DNA of 9,075 bases from Bordetella parapertussis (GCA_945869355.1 CAMBPA010000037.1:1-9075), one strand, 5' to 3'; positions 1 to 6,625 are shown, counted from the first letter of the stretch. A program made the numbers and translations. Notes: generated by a model not told the origin, from the letters alone.

Positions 1-228
1 ATGCTGGGATCTTGGTCGATCAAAGCTGTCTTACCGACGGTGTCAGCGTTAGATTACGCCTCGTTAAAAATAGGCAATGGTGGCTTGGCGCAAGTGGCGT
101 ATGTTGAAATGATTGCTATTGATACGCCCGCCAATCGGCGTGCGCAGATTTATGAGGATTTATCAAAGTACTGTTATCAAGACACCTTAGCGATGGTGCA
201 TGTCGCCAAGCGCTTGAGCGGCGGATGA
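1..228 (+). CDS. DUF2779 domain protein, C-terminal fragment (5' end outside window)
   Basis: Only the last 75 codons are present. The ATG at position 1 is probably an internal Met, because the reading frame is open to the window edge and the peptide begins in mid-domain. The segment GSWSIKAVLP, then an NGG-x-AQ-x-AYxEMI block, then YCYQDTLAMV matches the usual C-terminal end of DUF2779 proteins as I know them. The closing Y57-x3-D61 resembles the ExoIII YxxxD signature of DnaQ-like 3'-5' exonucleases, so a nuclease role is plausible but is inference. The frame ends at TGA 226-228. The rest of the protein, including any N-terminal domain, cannot be judged here. It is on the same strand as the next gene but 138 bases away, so a shared operon is uncertain. 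Confidence 0.8.
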   Translation: MLGSWSIKAVLPTVSALDYASLKIGNGGLAQVAYVEMIAIDTPANRRAQIYEDLSKYCYQDTLAMVHVAKRLSGG

Positions 229-254
229 TGAATAGCTGTCTCAACAGGAGGGTA

Positions 255-283
255 TTCCCTCGAAGATCAACTAAACCAATAAT
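255..283 (+). promoter_or_regulatory. Possible weak sigma-70 promoter for the small membrane protein gene
   Basis: TTCCCT (255-260) and AATAAT (278-283) are separated by 17 bases. The -10 element matches the consensus at five of six positions, but the -35 matches at only about three. Transcription would start near 290 and give a leader of about 75 bases before the ATG at 367. The -35 overlaps a short GC-rich hairpin (248-261, stem GAGGG/CCCTC, loop TATT) just after the upstream gene. This is a by-eye match in a short region and easily a chance occurrence. Confidence 0.2.
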
Positions 284-323
284 AAAACTGTTTTTAGTTC
301 TCTTAAGGCGTAGAGTGGGTCTC

Positions 324-346
324 ACCGTTCACGGACGGTTTTCCGT
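324..346 (+). promoter_or_regulatory. Two overlapping, mutually exclusive small hairpins in the 5' leader
   Basis: ACCGT (324-328) can pair with ACGGT (335-339). Alternatively ACGG (335-338) can pair with CCGT (343-346) around a TTTT loop. The two pairings share the 335-339 segment, so they exclude each other. The element ends 20 bases before the start codon at 367 and 9 bases before the Shine-Dalgarno sequence AAAGG (356-360). The stems are only 4-5 bp, so any regulatory role is speculative. Confidence 0.15.
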
Positions 347-366
347 TTGACACTCAAAGGCTTTCT

Positions 367-714
367 ATGAAACTTCCTAAAGACACCGAACCGACCCTTT
401 GGGGTGCCGTTGGTGGTGCAGCACTGATCGCGATGATCGGGTTTGGCTTTGCGGGGTGGAACACTGAAGGTGGTTCGGCTGCGCTGGGACAGGCCCAAGC
501 TAACAAGGCGATTGTGGCCGCGCTGTCACCTGTTTGCGCTGAAATGTTCAAGCAAGATGCAAACTTTGCGGCGAATTTAGCGGCACTTAAAAAGACGGAT
601 GAATGGGCACGTTCTGCCTATATCGAGAAGGGCGGCTGGGGAAAAATGCCCGGCGCAATCAAACTCACTTCTGAAACAGCAAACTCTTGCGCAGCGCTTT
701 TAGTTAAAGCTTAA
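367..714 (+). CDS. Small conserved-looking hypothetical protein with one N-terminal membrane segment
   Basis: The product has 115 residues. A short charged N-terminus (MKLPKDTEPT) is followed by one hydrophobic stretch at about residues 12-30, rich in Gly and Ala. It could be an uncleaved anchor; no AxA cleavage site is obvious. The remainder is a soluble, mostly helical region with two cysteines (C57 and C108) that could form a disulfide if it lies in the periplasm. A W-x-K-M-P-G segment sits near residues 91-96. The layout resembles small hypothetical proteins of alpha- and betaproteobacteria, but I cannot name a family or function. The start is supported by AAAGG at 356-360, six bases before the ATG. 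The gene ends convergent to the DUF1622 gene. Confidence 0.75.
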   Translation: MKLPKDTEPTLWGAVGGAALIAMIGFGFAGWNTEGGSAALGQAQANKAIVAALSPVCAEMFKQDANFAANLAALKKTDEWARSAYIEKGGWGKMPGAIKLTSETANSCAALLVKA

Positions 715-742
715 AGCTTTGCGTGGTAAGCCAGTCGACAGG

Positions 743-786
743 CATTGCGTTGTTTTATAAAAGCGCAATGTTTAGTCGATTTTTTT
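743..786 (+). terminator. Hairpin plus T-run between convergent genes
   Basis: CATTGCG (743-749) pairs perfectly with CGCAATG (764-770) around a 14-base AT-rich loop. TTT follows directly (771-773) and a run of seven T lies at 780-786. In the plus direction this suits termination of the small membrane-protein gene that ends at 714. The long T-run is set back nine bases from the stem, so it is not a textbook terminator. The minus-strand gene stops at 772, just before the hairpin, and the stem could serve it too, but no T-run follows in that direction. The T-run itself encodes the Lys-Lys end of the DUF1622 protein. Confidence 0.45.
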
Positions 787-1125
787 CTGCCACGGCCAAC
801 GGCCTTCTATTTCTAAGATCAGTGACCAACTCAGAAACGTTCTAATCACAACGATTGCGGCCAGCACCGCAACGCTATTGAGTGATGGGCTCACTGCAAC
901 CGTACGGATAATGTCGGCCGCCACTAACACTTCTAGTCCAAGCAAAAGCGTTCGCACTAATTGCAAGCGATAGGCTTCGTACCCCTGTGTCGCGGCTTTA
1001 TCTTTGACTGATATTAGAAATCGCCAACCACCCCAAACTGTGCCGATCGCGATGATCAAGACGCCCAGTAGGTCGCCTAGGTCTCCAATAAATTCGACGA
1101 TATGTTTCATGTCCATTAGGTTCAC
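772..1125 (-). CDS. DUF1622 family integral membrane protein
   Basis: This 117-residue protein has three predicted transmembrane helices, at about residues 9-36, 58-77 and 82-104. It carries the conserved block R-x-x-LLLGLEVLVAADII-x-T, followed by IRTFLSWSL and EIEGRWPW near the C-terminus. This pattern is typical of the DUF1622 family as I know it, and the length is normal for that family. No biochemical function is established. The widest start is GTG at 1125, which shares four bases (GTGA) with the stop codon of the hydrolase gene upstream on the same strand. ATG codons at 1116 and 1110 are alternatives, and none has a strong Shine-Dalgarno sequence. The overlap points to translational coupling with the hydrolase gene, which is an unusual partner for this family. 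Confidence 0.85.
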   Translation of the reverse strand: MNLMDMKHIVEFIGDLGDLLGVLIIAIGTVWGGWRFLISVKDKAATQGYEAYRLQLVRTLLLGLEVLVAADIIRTVAVSPSLNSVAVLAAIVVIRTFLSWSLILEIEGRWPWQKKID

Positions 1126-2954
1126 TCGCTTTTATAGGGTACGTCAATAAAGCATCCGCTTGCTCCGCCTAGCGCGAAGTTCAGCAAGGGCGGGCGACCA
1201 TGTGGCACTTGAGCAAAATGTTCTGCATCCGTGCCAGCGATTGACACACGCAGACGGCTACCCGGCTGTAAGGTCCAAGAAATCGGTAGCAAAGAAAATC
1301 TCACGTCAGCAAACACATCGGGCTGCATATGTTTTGCGTGTTCGCGGTGAAAGCTTCGGTATACCCAGTTGGCGTTGTAACTTGCAGGCGGTTTGGCCTC
1401 GGCACGATGCAGTAGGCGCAAGCTGCCTTCAGTGATATACCAAGAGCGGCCGGCTTGATCGACTTCAGAAATATAAACAAACACACTGGCATCATGCTCT
1501 GAGCAAGACATACGCAATTGCACCGTTAAATGGCCAGAGAGTTCAAGCGCATTGTTTGTGGGCGCGGTCGAGAAACAAAGTAAGCGTTTTTCGTGTGCGT
1601 TCCAATCGTCGTAGTAGTCTTCAACGGGCAATGCCCCCAGGCGTTCAAAGCGACTGTGCTGTCCGGTGTTTGTTGAAAAACTCACTTGATAGGGCGCGGT
1701 GGATGCCGCGCTTGGCGCTTTCGGCAGAAGTTGGCCCTGGTCTGCAAAAAATAGCCGTGTGCTCTTGGCGTGTGGTGGCCAGGTCGCGGCTGCTTGCCAT
1801 TTTTCTTCGTGCAGGGTGTGAAAGTGCACGGGCAATTCGTTTTTGATCCCGGTATCCATCCCTGCTAAGTGCTCATCAAAAAAGCGTAAGACCTCAGCCA
1901 AGATCTGGAACTCAGGCTTGGAGCCACCGCCGCGCCATGGTGAGCCATTGGTGCGCGCGCCGTGATCCCATGGGCCAAGCAGTAAGCGGTTATCTGCACC
2001 GGGGTTGCTTAAGAAGCGGGCGATGGAACCATTGGCAAACGCACTGCCGTCATACCAGCCCGATACCGAAAGTATGTTGACTTGACCAGGAACTTGGCCC
2101 AAATACCAATACGGGCTGAACGAGCCGCTATGCATGTTGGGGTCGTGCGAGGCGGCTTCTTCTCGAAACGCAAATTCAGGTGCTAAGTCACGCATCCGAA
2201 AGCTATCTTGATGCTGCACCAGTGCTTGCGCCAACAGCGCGCCATCCTTATCCTCATCCACTGGCTGAGGGCCTGCATAGCGTTTGTCATTGAAGTAAGG
2301 GTAGGGCTGCAAGAGGTCGCGTCTATCGAGGTCTAAGGCCGAAACCAGATCATCGTAATTTTCAGTGACGGTTGTGCATTTGATGCCACCTGGAAAGACA
2401 TGATCAGCATACGTATCATGCACAGAAAATAATGGTGCAATCGCCTTGACTGCTGGATGACCCGTACTGGCTAAAAAGCACGCGGCAGCACCTAGGTACG
2501 AAATCCCGGTGGAGCCGATCGCGCCGTTAGACCAAGGCTGAGCGACGATCCAATTTGCAATTTCGCGATAGTCCTCGCGCTCTCGCGGGGACCGAAAGCA
2601 ATCACGTGTTCCAAAGCTAGCTCCGGTGCCACGCACATCGACCGCGATCACTGCATAACCGCGAGGGATAAAGAAATCGCGATAGATTGCAATATTAGGT
2701 GAGGGTTCAGCGCCGGGGCCAGTGACTTTAAAGCGTCTGTAATAAGGTGTCAGCACGGCAACCGTCGGGAAGCGCGTCCCAGGCTTGAGCGTTGGGCTCT
2801 CAGGAAGATAAACATCGATTGCCAGTCGCACACCATCGGGCATCATGAGATACCTTGAATCGGGTGTTCCGATTGTGTAGGTGGAGGGTCGCTTGGCGAG
2901 ATATTCAGAGGGAGTAATTTTCCAGGCGGGGCTGCGTAGATCGTTGTCAGACAT
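1122..2954 (-). CDS. CocE/NonD family hydrolase (X-Pro dipeptidyl-peptidase S15-like alpha/beta hydrolase)
   Basis: The protein has 610 residues from this start. An alpha/beta-hydrolase core begins with MPDGVRLAIDVYLPES and includes DVRGTGASFGT. The nucleophile elbow G-I-S-Y-L-G places the catalytic Ser at residue 152. The other triad members are Asp302 in SGWYDG and His331 in GPWDHG. Tyr71 in LTPYYR matches the oxyanion-hole Tyr of cocaine esterase. The C-terminal ~240 residues fit the jelly-roll domain of the family (ELSGHLTVQL, then PGSRLRVSIAG). The family cleaves esters or amides of varied small molecules; the substrate here is unknown. I see no signal peptide, so it is probably cytoplasmic. 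I chose ATG 2954 because MSDNDL looks like a natural N-terminus and a TATAGT-like -10 box lies at 2985-2990. An in-frame ATG at 2984 would add ten residues. Neither start has a good ribosome binding site. Confidence 0.92.
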   Translation of the reverse strand: MSDNDLRSPAWKITPSEYLAKRPSTYTIGTPDSRYLMMPDGVRLAIDVYLPESPTLKPGTRFPTVAVLTPYYRRFKVTGPGAEPSPNIAIYRDFFIPRGYAVIAVDVRGTGASFGTRDCFRSPREREDYREIANWIVAQPWSNGAIGSTGISYLGAAACFLASTGHPAVKAIAPLFSVHDTYADHVFPGGIKCTTVTENYDDLVSALDLDRRDLLQPYPYFNDKRYAGPQPVDEDKDGALLAQALVQHQDSFRMRDLAPEFAFREEAASHDPNMHSGSFSPYWYLGQVPGQVNILSVSGWYDGSAFANGSIARFLSNPGADNRLLLGPWDHGARTNGSPWRGGGSKPEFQILAEVLRFFDEHLAGMDTGIKNELPVHFHTLHEEKWQAAATWPPHAKSTRLFFADQGQLLPKAPSAASTAPYQVSFSTNTGQHSRFERLGALPVEDYYDDWNAHEKRLLCFSTAPTNNALELSGHLTVQLRMSCSEHDASVFVYISEVDQAGRSWYITEGSLRLLHRAEAKPPASYNANWVYRSFHREHAKHMQPDVFADVRFSLLPISWTLQPGSRLRVSIAGTDAEHFAQVPHGRPPLLNFALGGASGCFIDVPYKSE

Positions 2955-2984
2955 GATTGATCGCTTTATATTTAGATAACCCAT

Positions 2985-3049
2985 ACTATATGCAGTAAAT
3001 GGAAATTACCCTAGTAACTAAACTTTGCTTACTTGTTAGGATGACTTAA
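2985..3049. promoter_or_regulatory. Divergent intergenic region with candidate promoter and dyad operator
   Basis: This short AT-rich stretch separates the minus-strand hydrolase gene from the plus-strand binding-protein run, so both promoters must lie in or near it. On the minus strand, TATAGT (2990-2985) resembles a -10 box; no convincing -35 is seen. An interrupted dyad, AGTAA (3013-3017) and TTACT (3029-3033), has an 11-base spacer. It is loosely like the spaced dyads bound by LysR-type regulators, but no regulator gene is in the window. For the plus-strand gene, AGGA (3038-3041) lies eight bases before the ATG at 3050. Confidence 0.3.
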
Positions 3050-4030
3050 ATGCAAAATGTATTCCGTCGTTTGTTTGCGTCTGTTCTGTGTGTGTGGTCC
3101 GCGACTGTTGTGAATCTCGCAAATAGTCAGGAGTACCCGTCGCGTCCGATCAAGCTTGTGATCCCGCAGGCGCCAGGTTCGGGTGCTGACTTAGTGGGGC
3201 GCATGCTCGCAGAGCATATGTCGAAATCTTTGAAGCAATCTGTTGTCGTCGATAACAAACCCGGCGCAAATGGCATCATCGCCTCGCAGCTTGTGCAGCG
3301 TGAACAGCCCGATGGCTACACGCTCATGCTTACCAGCGTTTCTTTGGTGAGTTTCAACCAATTTTTATACAAGAACGTGCCTTTTGATCCCTTGAAGGAT
3401 TTCACGTTCATCTCTCCTGTCGCCGATGCAGGCTTTGTTCTTGTCGCAAGCGTGAACAGTGGCATCAAATCGTGGAGTGATCTGATTAAGAAGGCGAAGG
3501 CTGAGCCCGATGTCGTAAAGTTTGCAAGTGCCGGCGTTGGCAACTCGACCCATCTCTATAGTGAAATGATTGGCCTGCGATCCGGCATAAAGATCCGCCA
3601 TATTCCCTACAAGAGCTCCGGACCTGCCTTGATGGCTGTGGTTGCCGGTGAGGCTGACTTGATGACTGTCACGACCGCAACAGGCTTGAGCCAAATCAAA
3701 GGGGGCAAGGTGATTGCCCTAGCGCAGTCCGGTGAAAGTCGCTCCGCTCAGTTGGCAGAGGTACCGCTTCTGAAAGAGCTGGCCCCTAACATGCCAGCGC
3801 TTCCTGGTTGGTATGCCTTGATTGGCCCAGCAAAAATGGACGCTGCTATCACCAAAAAAATCTCTGCAGCGGTTAATCAATTCCTAACGGATCCGCCGAT
3901 TGCGCAAAAACTCAATGACCAGTTCCTCTTCCCGATTCCTGGCACACCTGCGGATATTCAGAAGCGCGCTGAGAGCGAAGCGCGAGTCTGGGGCGGGTTG
4001 ATTGGGGATTTGAAGTTGCAGATCGATTAG
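3050..4030 (+). CDS. Bug/TctC-family periplasmic solute-binding protein 1
   Basis: The 326-residue length is normal for this family of binding proteins of tripartite tricarboxylate transporters. A signal peptide with Arg6-Arg7 and a hydrophobic core probably ends at about residue 26 (LANS before QEYP). The mature part starts in the usual way (YPSRPIKLVIP). The first ligand-loop motif is PGSGAD (42-47) in place of the common PGGxxD. Other family marks are PDGYTLML (88-95), the second loop FASAGVGNSTHL (158-169) and HIPYKSSGPAL (184-194). The ligand is usually a small carboxylate or similar molecule and cannot be read from the sequence. Ribosome binding site AGGA lies at 3038-3041. It is probably the first gene of the plus-strand run. 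No TctA or TctB genes are nearby. By eye it is only distantly similar to the other three copies, so it is not a recent duplicate. Confidence 0.93.
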   Translation: MQNVFRRLFASVLCVWSATVVNLANSQEYPSRPIKLVIPQAPGSGADLVGRMLAEHMSKSLKQSVVVDNKPGANGIIASQLVQREQPDGYTLMLTSVSLVSFNQFLYKNVPFDPLKDFTFISPVADAGFVLVASVNSGIKSWSDLIKKAKAEPDVVKFASAGVGNSTHLYSEMIGLRSGIKIRHIPYKSSGPALMAVVAGEADLMTVTTATGLSQIKGGKVIALAQSGESRSAQLAEVPLLKELAPNMPALPGWYALIGPAKMDAAITKKISAAVNQFLTDPPIAQKLNDQFLFPIPGTPADIQKRAESEARVWGGLIGDLKLQID

Positions 4031-4169
4031 GGTGAGTTGTCTCAAATCATTTGGCTCAGTGATGGCGATGCGGTGCAGGATGGGTGGTTGTTGCTCGCTA
4101 TAAAACAGAGTAAATTGAATGCACGAGAATGGATTTATTATCTAGCCGTTTCAGGCGCCCGGAGGCACC
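4031..4169 (+). other. 139-base gap between binding-protein genes 1 and 2
   Basis: An open frame crosses this gap from 4037 to 4264, but it has no family features and overlaps the next gene in another frame, so I treat it as chance. A weak promoter-like pair, TTGAAT (4115-4120) and TATTAT (4136-4141), has a 15-base spacer, shorter than ideal. GGAGG at 4161-4165 is a strong Shine-Dalgarno sequence for the ATG at 4170, with a close four-base spacing. I see no terminator hairpin. The downstream genes may have their own promoter here. Confidence 0.3.
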
Positions 4170-5153
4170 ATGCTAAAAAGAGCTTTTCTAAAATTCGGTG
4201 CAGCAACATTCGGGGCGGCTCTTTGGCCTACCTTGGCCATCGCTCAAAAGTATGTCTTTGGTAATCCGGTGACAGTGGTGCTTCCCCTTCAAGCGGGAAG
4301 CGCATCTGATGTTGCGGTTCGTTATGTGACCGCAGCACTGTCGACAGCTATGGATACTAACTTCGTTGTTGAGAACGTTCTGGGCGCTGGCGGAATTGTT
4401 GGCTTGGATCGGATGGCGCGAGCCAAGCCAGATGGTCAAACGTTAGCTGCGCTGAACAACAGCATCTTGACGATCTTGCCCCATCTGCAACCGCAAAACG
4501 TTAAGGTCAATACGCTCACAGAGTTTGAGCCCATTGCCGGGCTTGCGAATATTCCGACCTTCTTTGCGGTGCCGAGCAGCTCTGCAATTAACAATATTCA
4601 GGATCTCGTGCAGCTCGCGCGTAAAGAGCCGGACCGTATTCATTACGCCTCGGGTGGCATTGGTAGCCCGCAGCATTTGGCGGCTGAGATGTTCAGTGCC
4701 TATGCAAAGGTCAAGCTCACGCACGTGCCTTATCGTGGTGCGAGCCAAGCGACGCTTGCAGTCGCTTCAGGTGAAGTTCAGGTCATGCCCATGGCGTTGT
4801 CTTTGGCGAAACCGTTTTTGGCAGACAAGCGCGTTCGTTTGATCGGCTATTGCGGCACCGAACGTCATCCACAATATCCAGACATTCCTACGCTGATTGA
4901 GCAAGGCGTGAAGGATTACGACTACTCCTCTTGGATTGCTCTGTTCGCACCGAAAGGGATTTCCGTTGCTGCCTTAGCCGAGCTTCGTAAGCAGACACAG
5001 AGCGTCGTCACTGATCCTGCGATTCAACAGAAAATGTCGAATGCCGGCTTGGATCCTTGGCCCAAATCGCCTGAGCAACTTAGTAAAATCATGCAACATG
5101 ATTTCGTTAAGTGGCAAACCATCATCAAGGATGCAAATATTAAGGGCGGTTGA
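4170..5153 (+). CDS. Bug/TctC-family periplasmic solute-binding protein 2
   Basis: The product has 327 residues with a signal peptide: Lys3-Arg4, a hydrophobic core, and probable cleavage after AIA at residue 25. Family marks are PDGQTLAAL (87-95), YASGGIGSPQHLAAEMF (159-175), HVPYRGASQATL (185-196) and a typical end (KWQTIIKDANIK). The first ligand-loop motif is AGSASD (42-47). Both glycines of the usual PGG are replaced or shifted and the Pro is lost, while the Asp is kept, so ligand preference may differ from standard members. The C-terminus matches where family members normally end, so the TGA at 5151-5153 is not an obvious premature stop. The next gene begins three bases later in the same frame, and its ribosome binding site lies in the last codons of this gene. 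Confidence 0.93.
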   Translation: MLKRAFLKFGAATFGAALWPTLAIAQKYVFGNPVTVVLPLQAGSASDVAVRYVTAALSTAMDTNFVVENVLGAGGIVGLDRMARAKPDGQTLAALNNSILTILPHLQPQNVKVNTLTEFEPIAGLANIPTFFAVPSSSAINNIQDLVQLARKEPDRIHYASGGIGSPQHLAAEMFSAYAKVKLTHVPYRGASQATLAVASGEVQVMPMALSLAKPFLADKRVRLIGYCGTERHPQYPDIPTLIEQGVKDYDYSSWIALFAPKGISVAALAELRKQTQSVVTDPAIQQKMSNAGLDPWPKSPEQLSKIMQHDFVKWQTIIKDANIKGG

Positions 5154-5156
5154 TCG

Positions 5157-6089
5157 ATGTCGAACCTTGCGGCAGTTAGCCTAGGCGGTTATCAGGGGAG
5201 TGGGTCGATACTAAGTGCTTCGTTGACCTCCCTTGAGCAATCACTTAAGGCCTGCGAGCTCTTTGGCCCCATCACCACAGCACTTGACGTCACAGCGCAG
5301 GGTGAAACGGCTGGGCAACTATTCCAAAGCGTCAATCTAGGTACTCGGCAAATCTGTTATGCGGCATCAGGCTATTTGACGGCTTACGCAAGTGACTTAG
5401 CCGCGCTTGATTTGCCATTCACCGTGAAAAATCGTGAGGCCGCCTTGGCCGCGCTAGATCATTCGGCTGGGCAGTGGTTAAGTGATCAGCTCGGACAAAA
5501 CTCAAGCTTCAAGATATTGGGGTTTTGGGATAATGGCTTTAGACATATTTCTAACTCGGTCCGACCTTTGCGGTCGCCCACTGATATGCAGGGGTTGAAG
5601 ATTCGCACACTGGACAGTGCAATCTATCGTGAATCCTTAAATGCACTTGGGTTCACCGCGGTCACAACGGATGTCAGTGAATTGAAGCAGGTGCTGAAGT
5701 CCGGTGAAGTTCAGGCGCAAGAGAATCCGCTTACCAATTACAACAACTTCAAGATTTATGAGAACCACCCTTATATAAGCCTAACTGGCCATTTTTTTGG
5801 TGTGCTCTTGCTCGTTTGCAATCGACAATGGTTTGATAGTCTGTCGGCAAAGCAGCAACATGCGATAGACGCTGCGGCTGCAATGGCAACGCAACAGCAA
5901 CGTACCCTTGCAGCGCAACAAGATAGCGCATTGCTCACTGAGCTAGCGCAAAGAGGTGTTCAAATCATATCGAGTTCAGATCTCGATATGGGAGCAATGC
6001 GAAGTGTCACGGCGCATATTATTGAACGAGAGCGCCAAACATTATCTAAGCCAATGGTGCAACGCTATCTTGATGCGCAACGGGATTGA
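5157..6089 (+). CDS. TRAP transporter DctP-like solute-binding protein without its own signal peptide
   Basis: The protein has 310 residues. Conserved DctP features include GFWDNGFRHISN (122-133), the block DMQGLKIRT with the ligand-clamping Arg at residue 150, AQENPL (187-192) and YISLTGH (206-212). Family members normally bind organic acids in the periplasm for a TRAP permease. This one starts almost at the mature N-terminus (AAVSLGGYQ) with no charged or hydrophobic leader. No upstream start is possible because a TGA sits two codons before the ATG in the same frame. AAGGG (5142-5146), ten bases before the ATG, could serve as its ribosome binding site. No DctQ or DctM genes are nearby. It may be a cytoplasmic or decaying relic, or the C-terminal half of a readthrough fusion with the upstream TctC protein. 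Both are inference; family membership is firm. Confidence 0.88.
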   Translation: MSNLAAVSLGGYQGSGSILSASLTSLEQSLKACELFGPITTALDVTAQGETAGQLFQSVNLGTRQICYAASGYLTAYASDLAALDLPFTVKNREAALAALDHSAGQWLSDQLGQNSSFKILGFWDNGFRHISNSVRPLRSPTDMQGLKIRTLDSAIYRESLNALGFTAVTTDVSELKQVLKSGEVQAQENPLTNYNNFKIYENHPYISLTGHFFGVLLLVCNRQWFDSLSAKQQHAIDAAAAMATQQQRTLAAQQDSALLTELAQRGVQIISSSDLDMGAMRSVTAHIIERERQTLSKPMVQRYLDAQRD

Positions 6090-6099
6090 ATGGTAAGTA

Positions 6100-6113
6100 T
6101 TCATTTGAATGAA
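6100..6113. repeat. Short perfect inverted repeat TTCATT-TG-AATGAA
   Basis: Arms of six bases flank a two-base centre in the 47-base gap between the DctP-like gene and the VOC gene. The loop is too small for a stable RNA hairpin, so if it has a role it is more likely a protein-binding site. It could also be chance in AT-rich DNA. AGGGA (6126-6130), further right, is the ribosome binding site of the VOC gene. Confidence 0.2.
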
Positions 6114-6136
6114 CGTGCTTTGTATAGGGAAAGAAA

Positions 6137-6625
6137 ATGGGCTTAAGATTTTTAGAACACGCACTCATCCTGACGCATGATCCCGAGGGCACGCGTGACT
6201 GGTTTTGTACAAATCTAGGTTTCACAAATGGATTCCACCCTGATTTCGGGTTCCCGGTGTACTGGCTCTATATCGGTGAGCAAGATGTCTTACATATCGG
6301 CAAGGCTAGGCACTCTGCACATCAGAATACCTATTTGCAAACGCCGAGCGACCAAAAGGATGTGGACTACTCTGCCGCAGGTGCGCTGGGTTCTGGGCGT
6401 ATCGATCACATTTGCTTTAACTGCGATGGCTTGGCTGAGTTTGTCGAGCGTTTGACCAGCAATGGTGTCGAGTTCAGTGAGCGCAAGGCCCACAATTCAA
6501 ACCTCTATCAACTTTTTATGCGCGAACCCATTAATGGAATAAAAGTAGAGCTCAACTTCGCTTGGTCGGAAGCTGAGCAGCTAGGGCGTGTCCCCGCTTG
6601 GACGGATACGGGTAAGTCAAACTAA
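6137..6625 (+). CDS. VOC-superfamily metalloenzyme (glyoxalase/dioxygenase fold)
   Basis: This 162-residue protein has two beta-alpha-beta-beta-beta modules. The first starts at FLEHALILTHD and the second at GRIDHICFNCDG. Likely metal ligands at the expected strand positions are His8, His53, His91 and Glu138 (KVELN), a full H/H/H/E set, so an active divalent-metal site is probable. The superfamily includes glyoxalase I, extradiol dioxygenases, epimerases and resistance proteins; the reaction here cannot be assigned. No signal peptide is present, so it is cytoplasmic. The start is supported by AGGGA six bases before the ATG. Its TAA stop overlaps the ribosome binding site of the next gene, which suggests co-translation with binding protein 3. 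It may act on the solute those proteins import, but this is inference from position only. Confidence 0.85.
   Translation: MGLRFLEHALILTHDPEGTRDWFCTNLGFTNGFHPDFGFPVYWLYIGEQDVLHIGKARHSAHQNTYLQTPSDQKDVDYSAAGALGSGRIDHICFNCDGLAEFVERLTSNGVEFSERKAHNSNLYQLFMREPINGIKVELNFAWSEAEQLGRVPAWTDTGKSN

Noticed and set aside
246..252. Perfect Shine-Dalgarno-like AGGAGGG after the DUF2779 gene
   Set aside because: No ATG, GTG or TTG follows at a usable distance with an open frame, so it is not evidence of a small gene.
347..352. Perfect -35 hexamer TTGACA
   Set aside because: It ends 14 bases before the start codon of the gene at 367, so it cannot be that gene's -35, and no suitable -10 follows.
3092..3094. 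Cys14 in the leader of TctC protein 1 as a lipoprotein site
   Set aside because: The residues before it (S-V-L) do not fit a lipobox, which needs a small residue just before Cys. Ordinary cleavage near residue 26 is more likely.
4037..4264. 75-codon open frame between TctC proteins 1 and 2
   Set aside because: It overlaps the start of TctC protein 2 in another frame, has no family features, no convincing ribosome binding site and an unstructured composition.
5151..5153. TGA as a premature stop or sequencing error within a single TctC gene
   Set aside because: The TctC protein ends with the normal family C-terminus at this point, so the TGA does not truncate it. Only the unusual in-frame relation with the next gene remains noteworthy.
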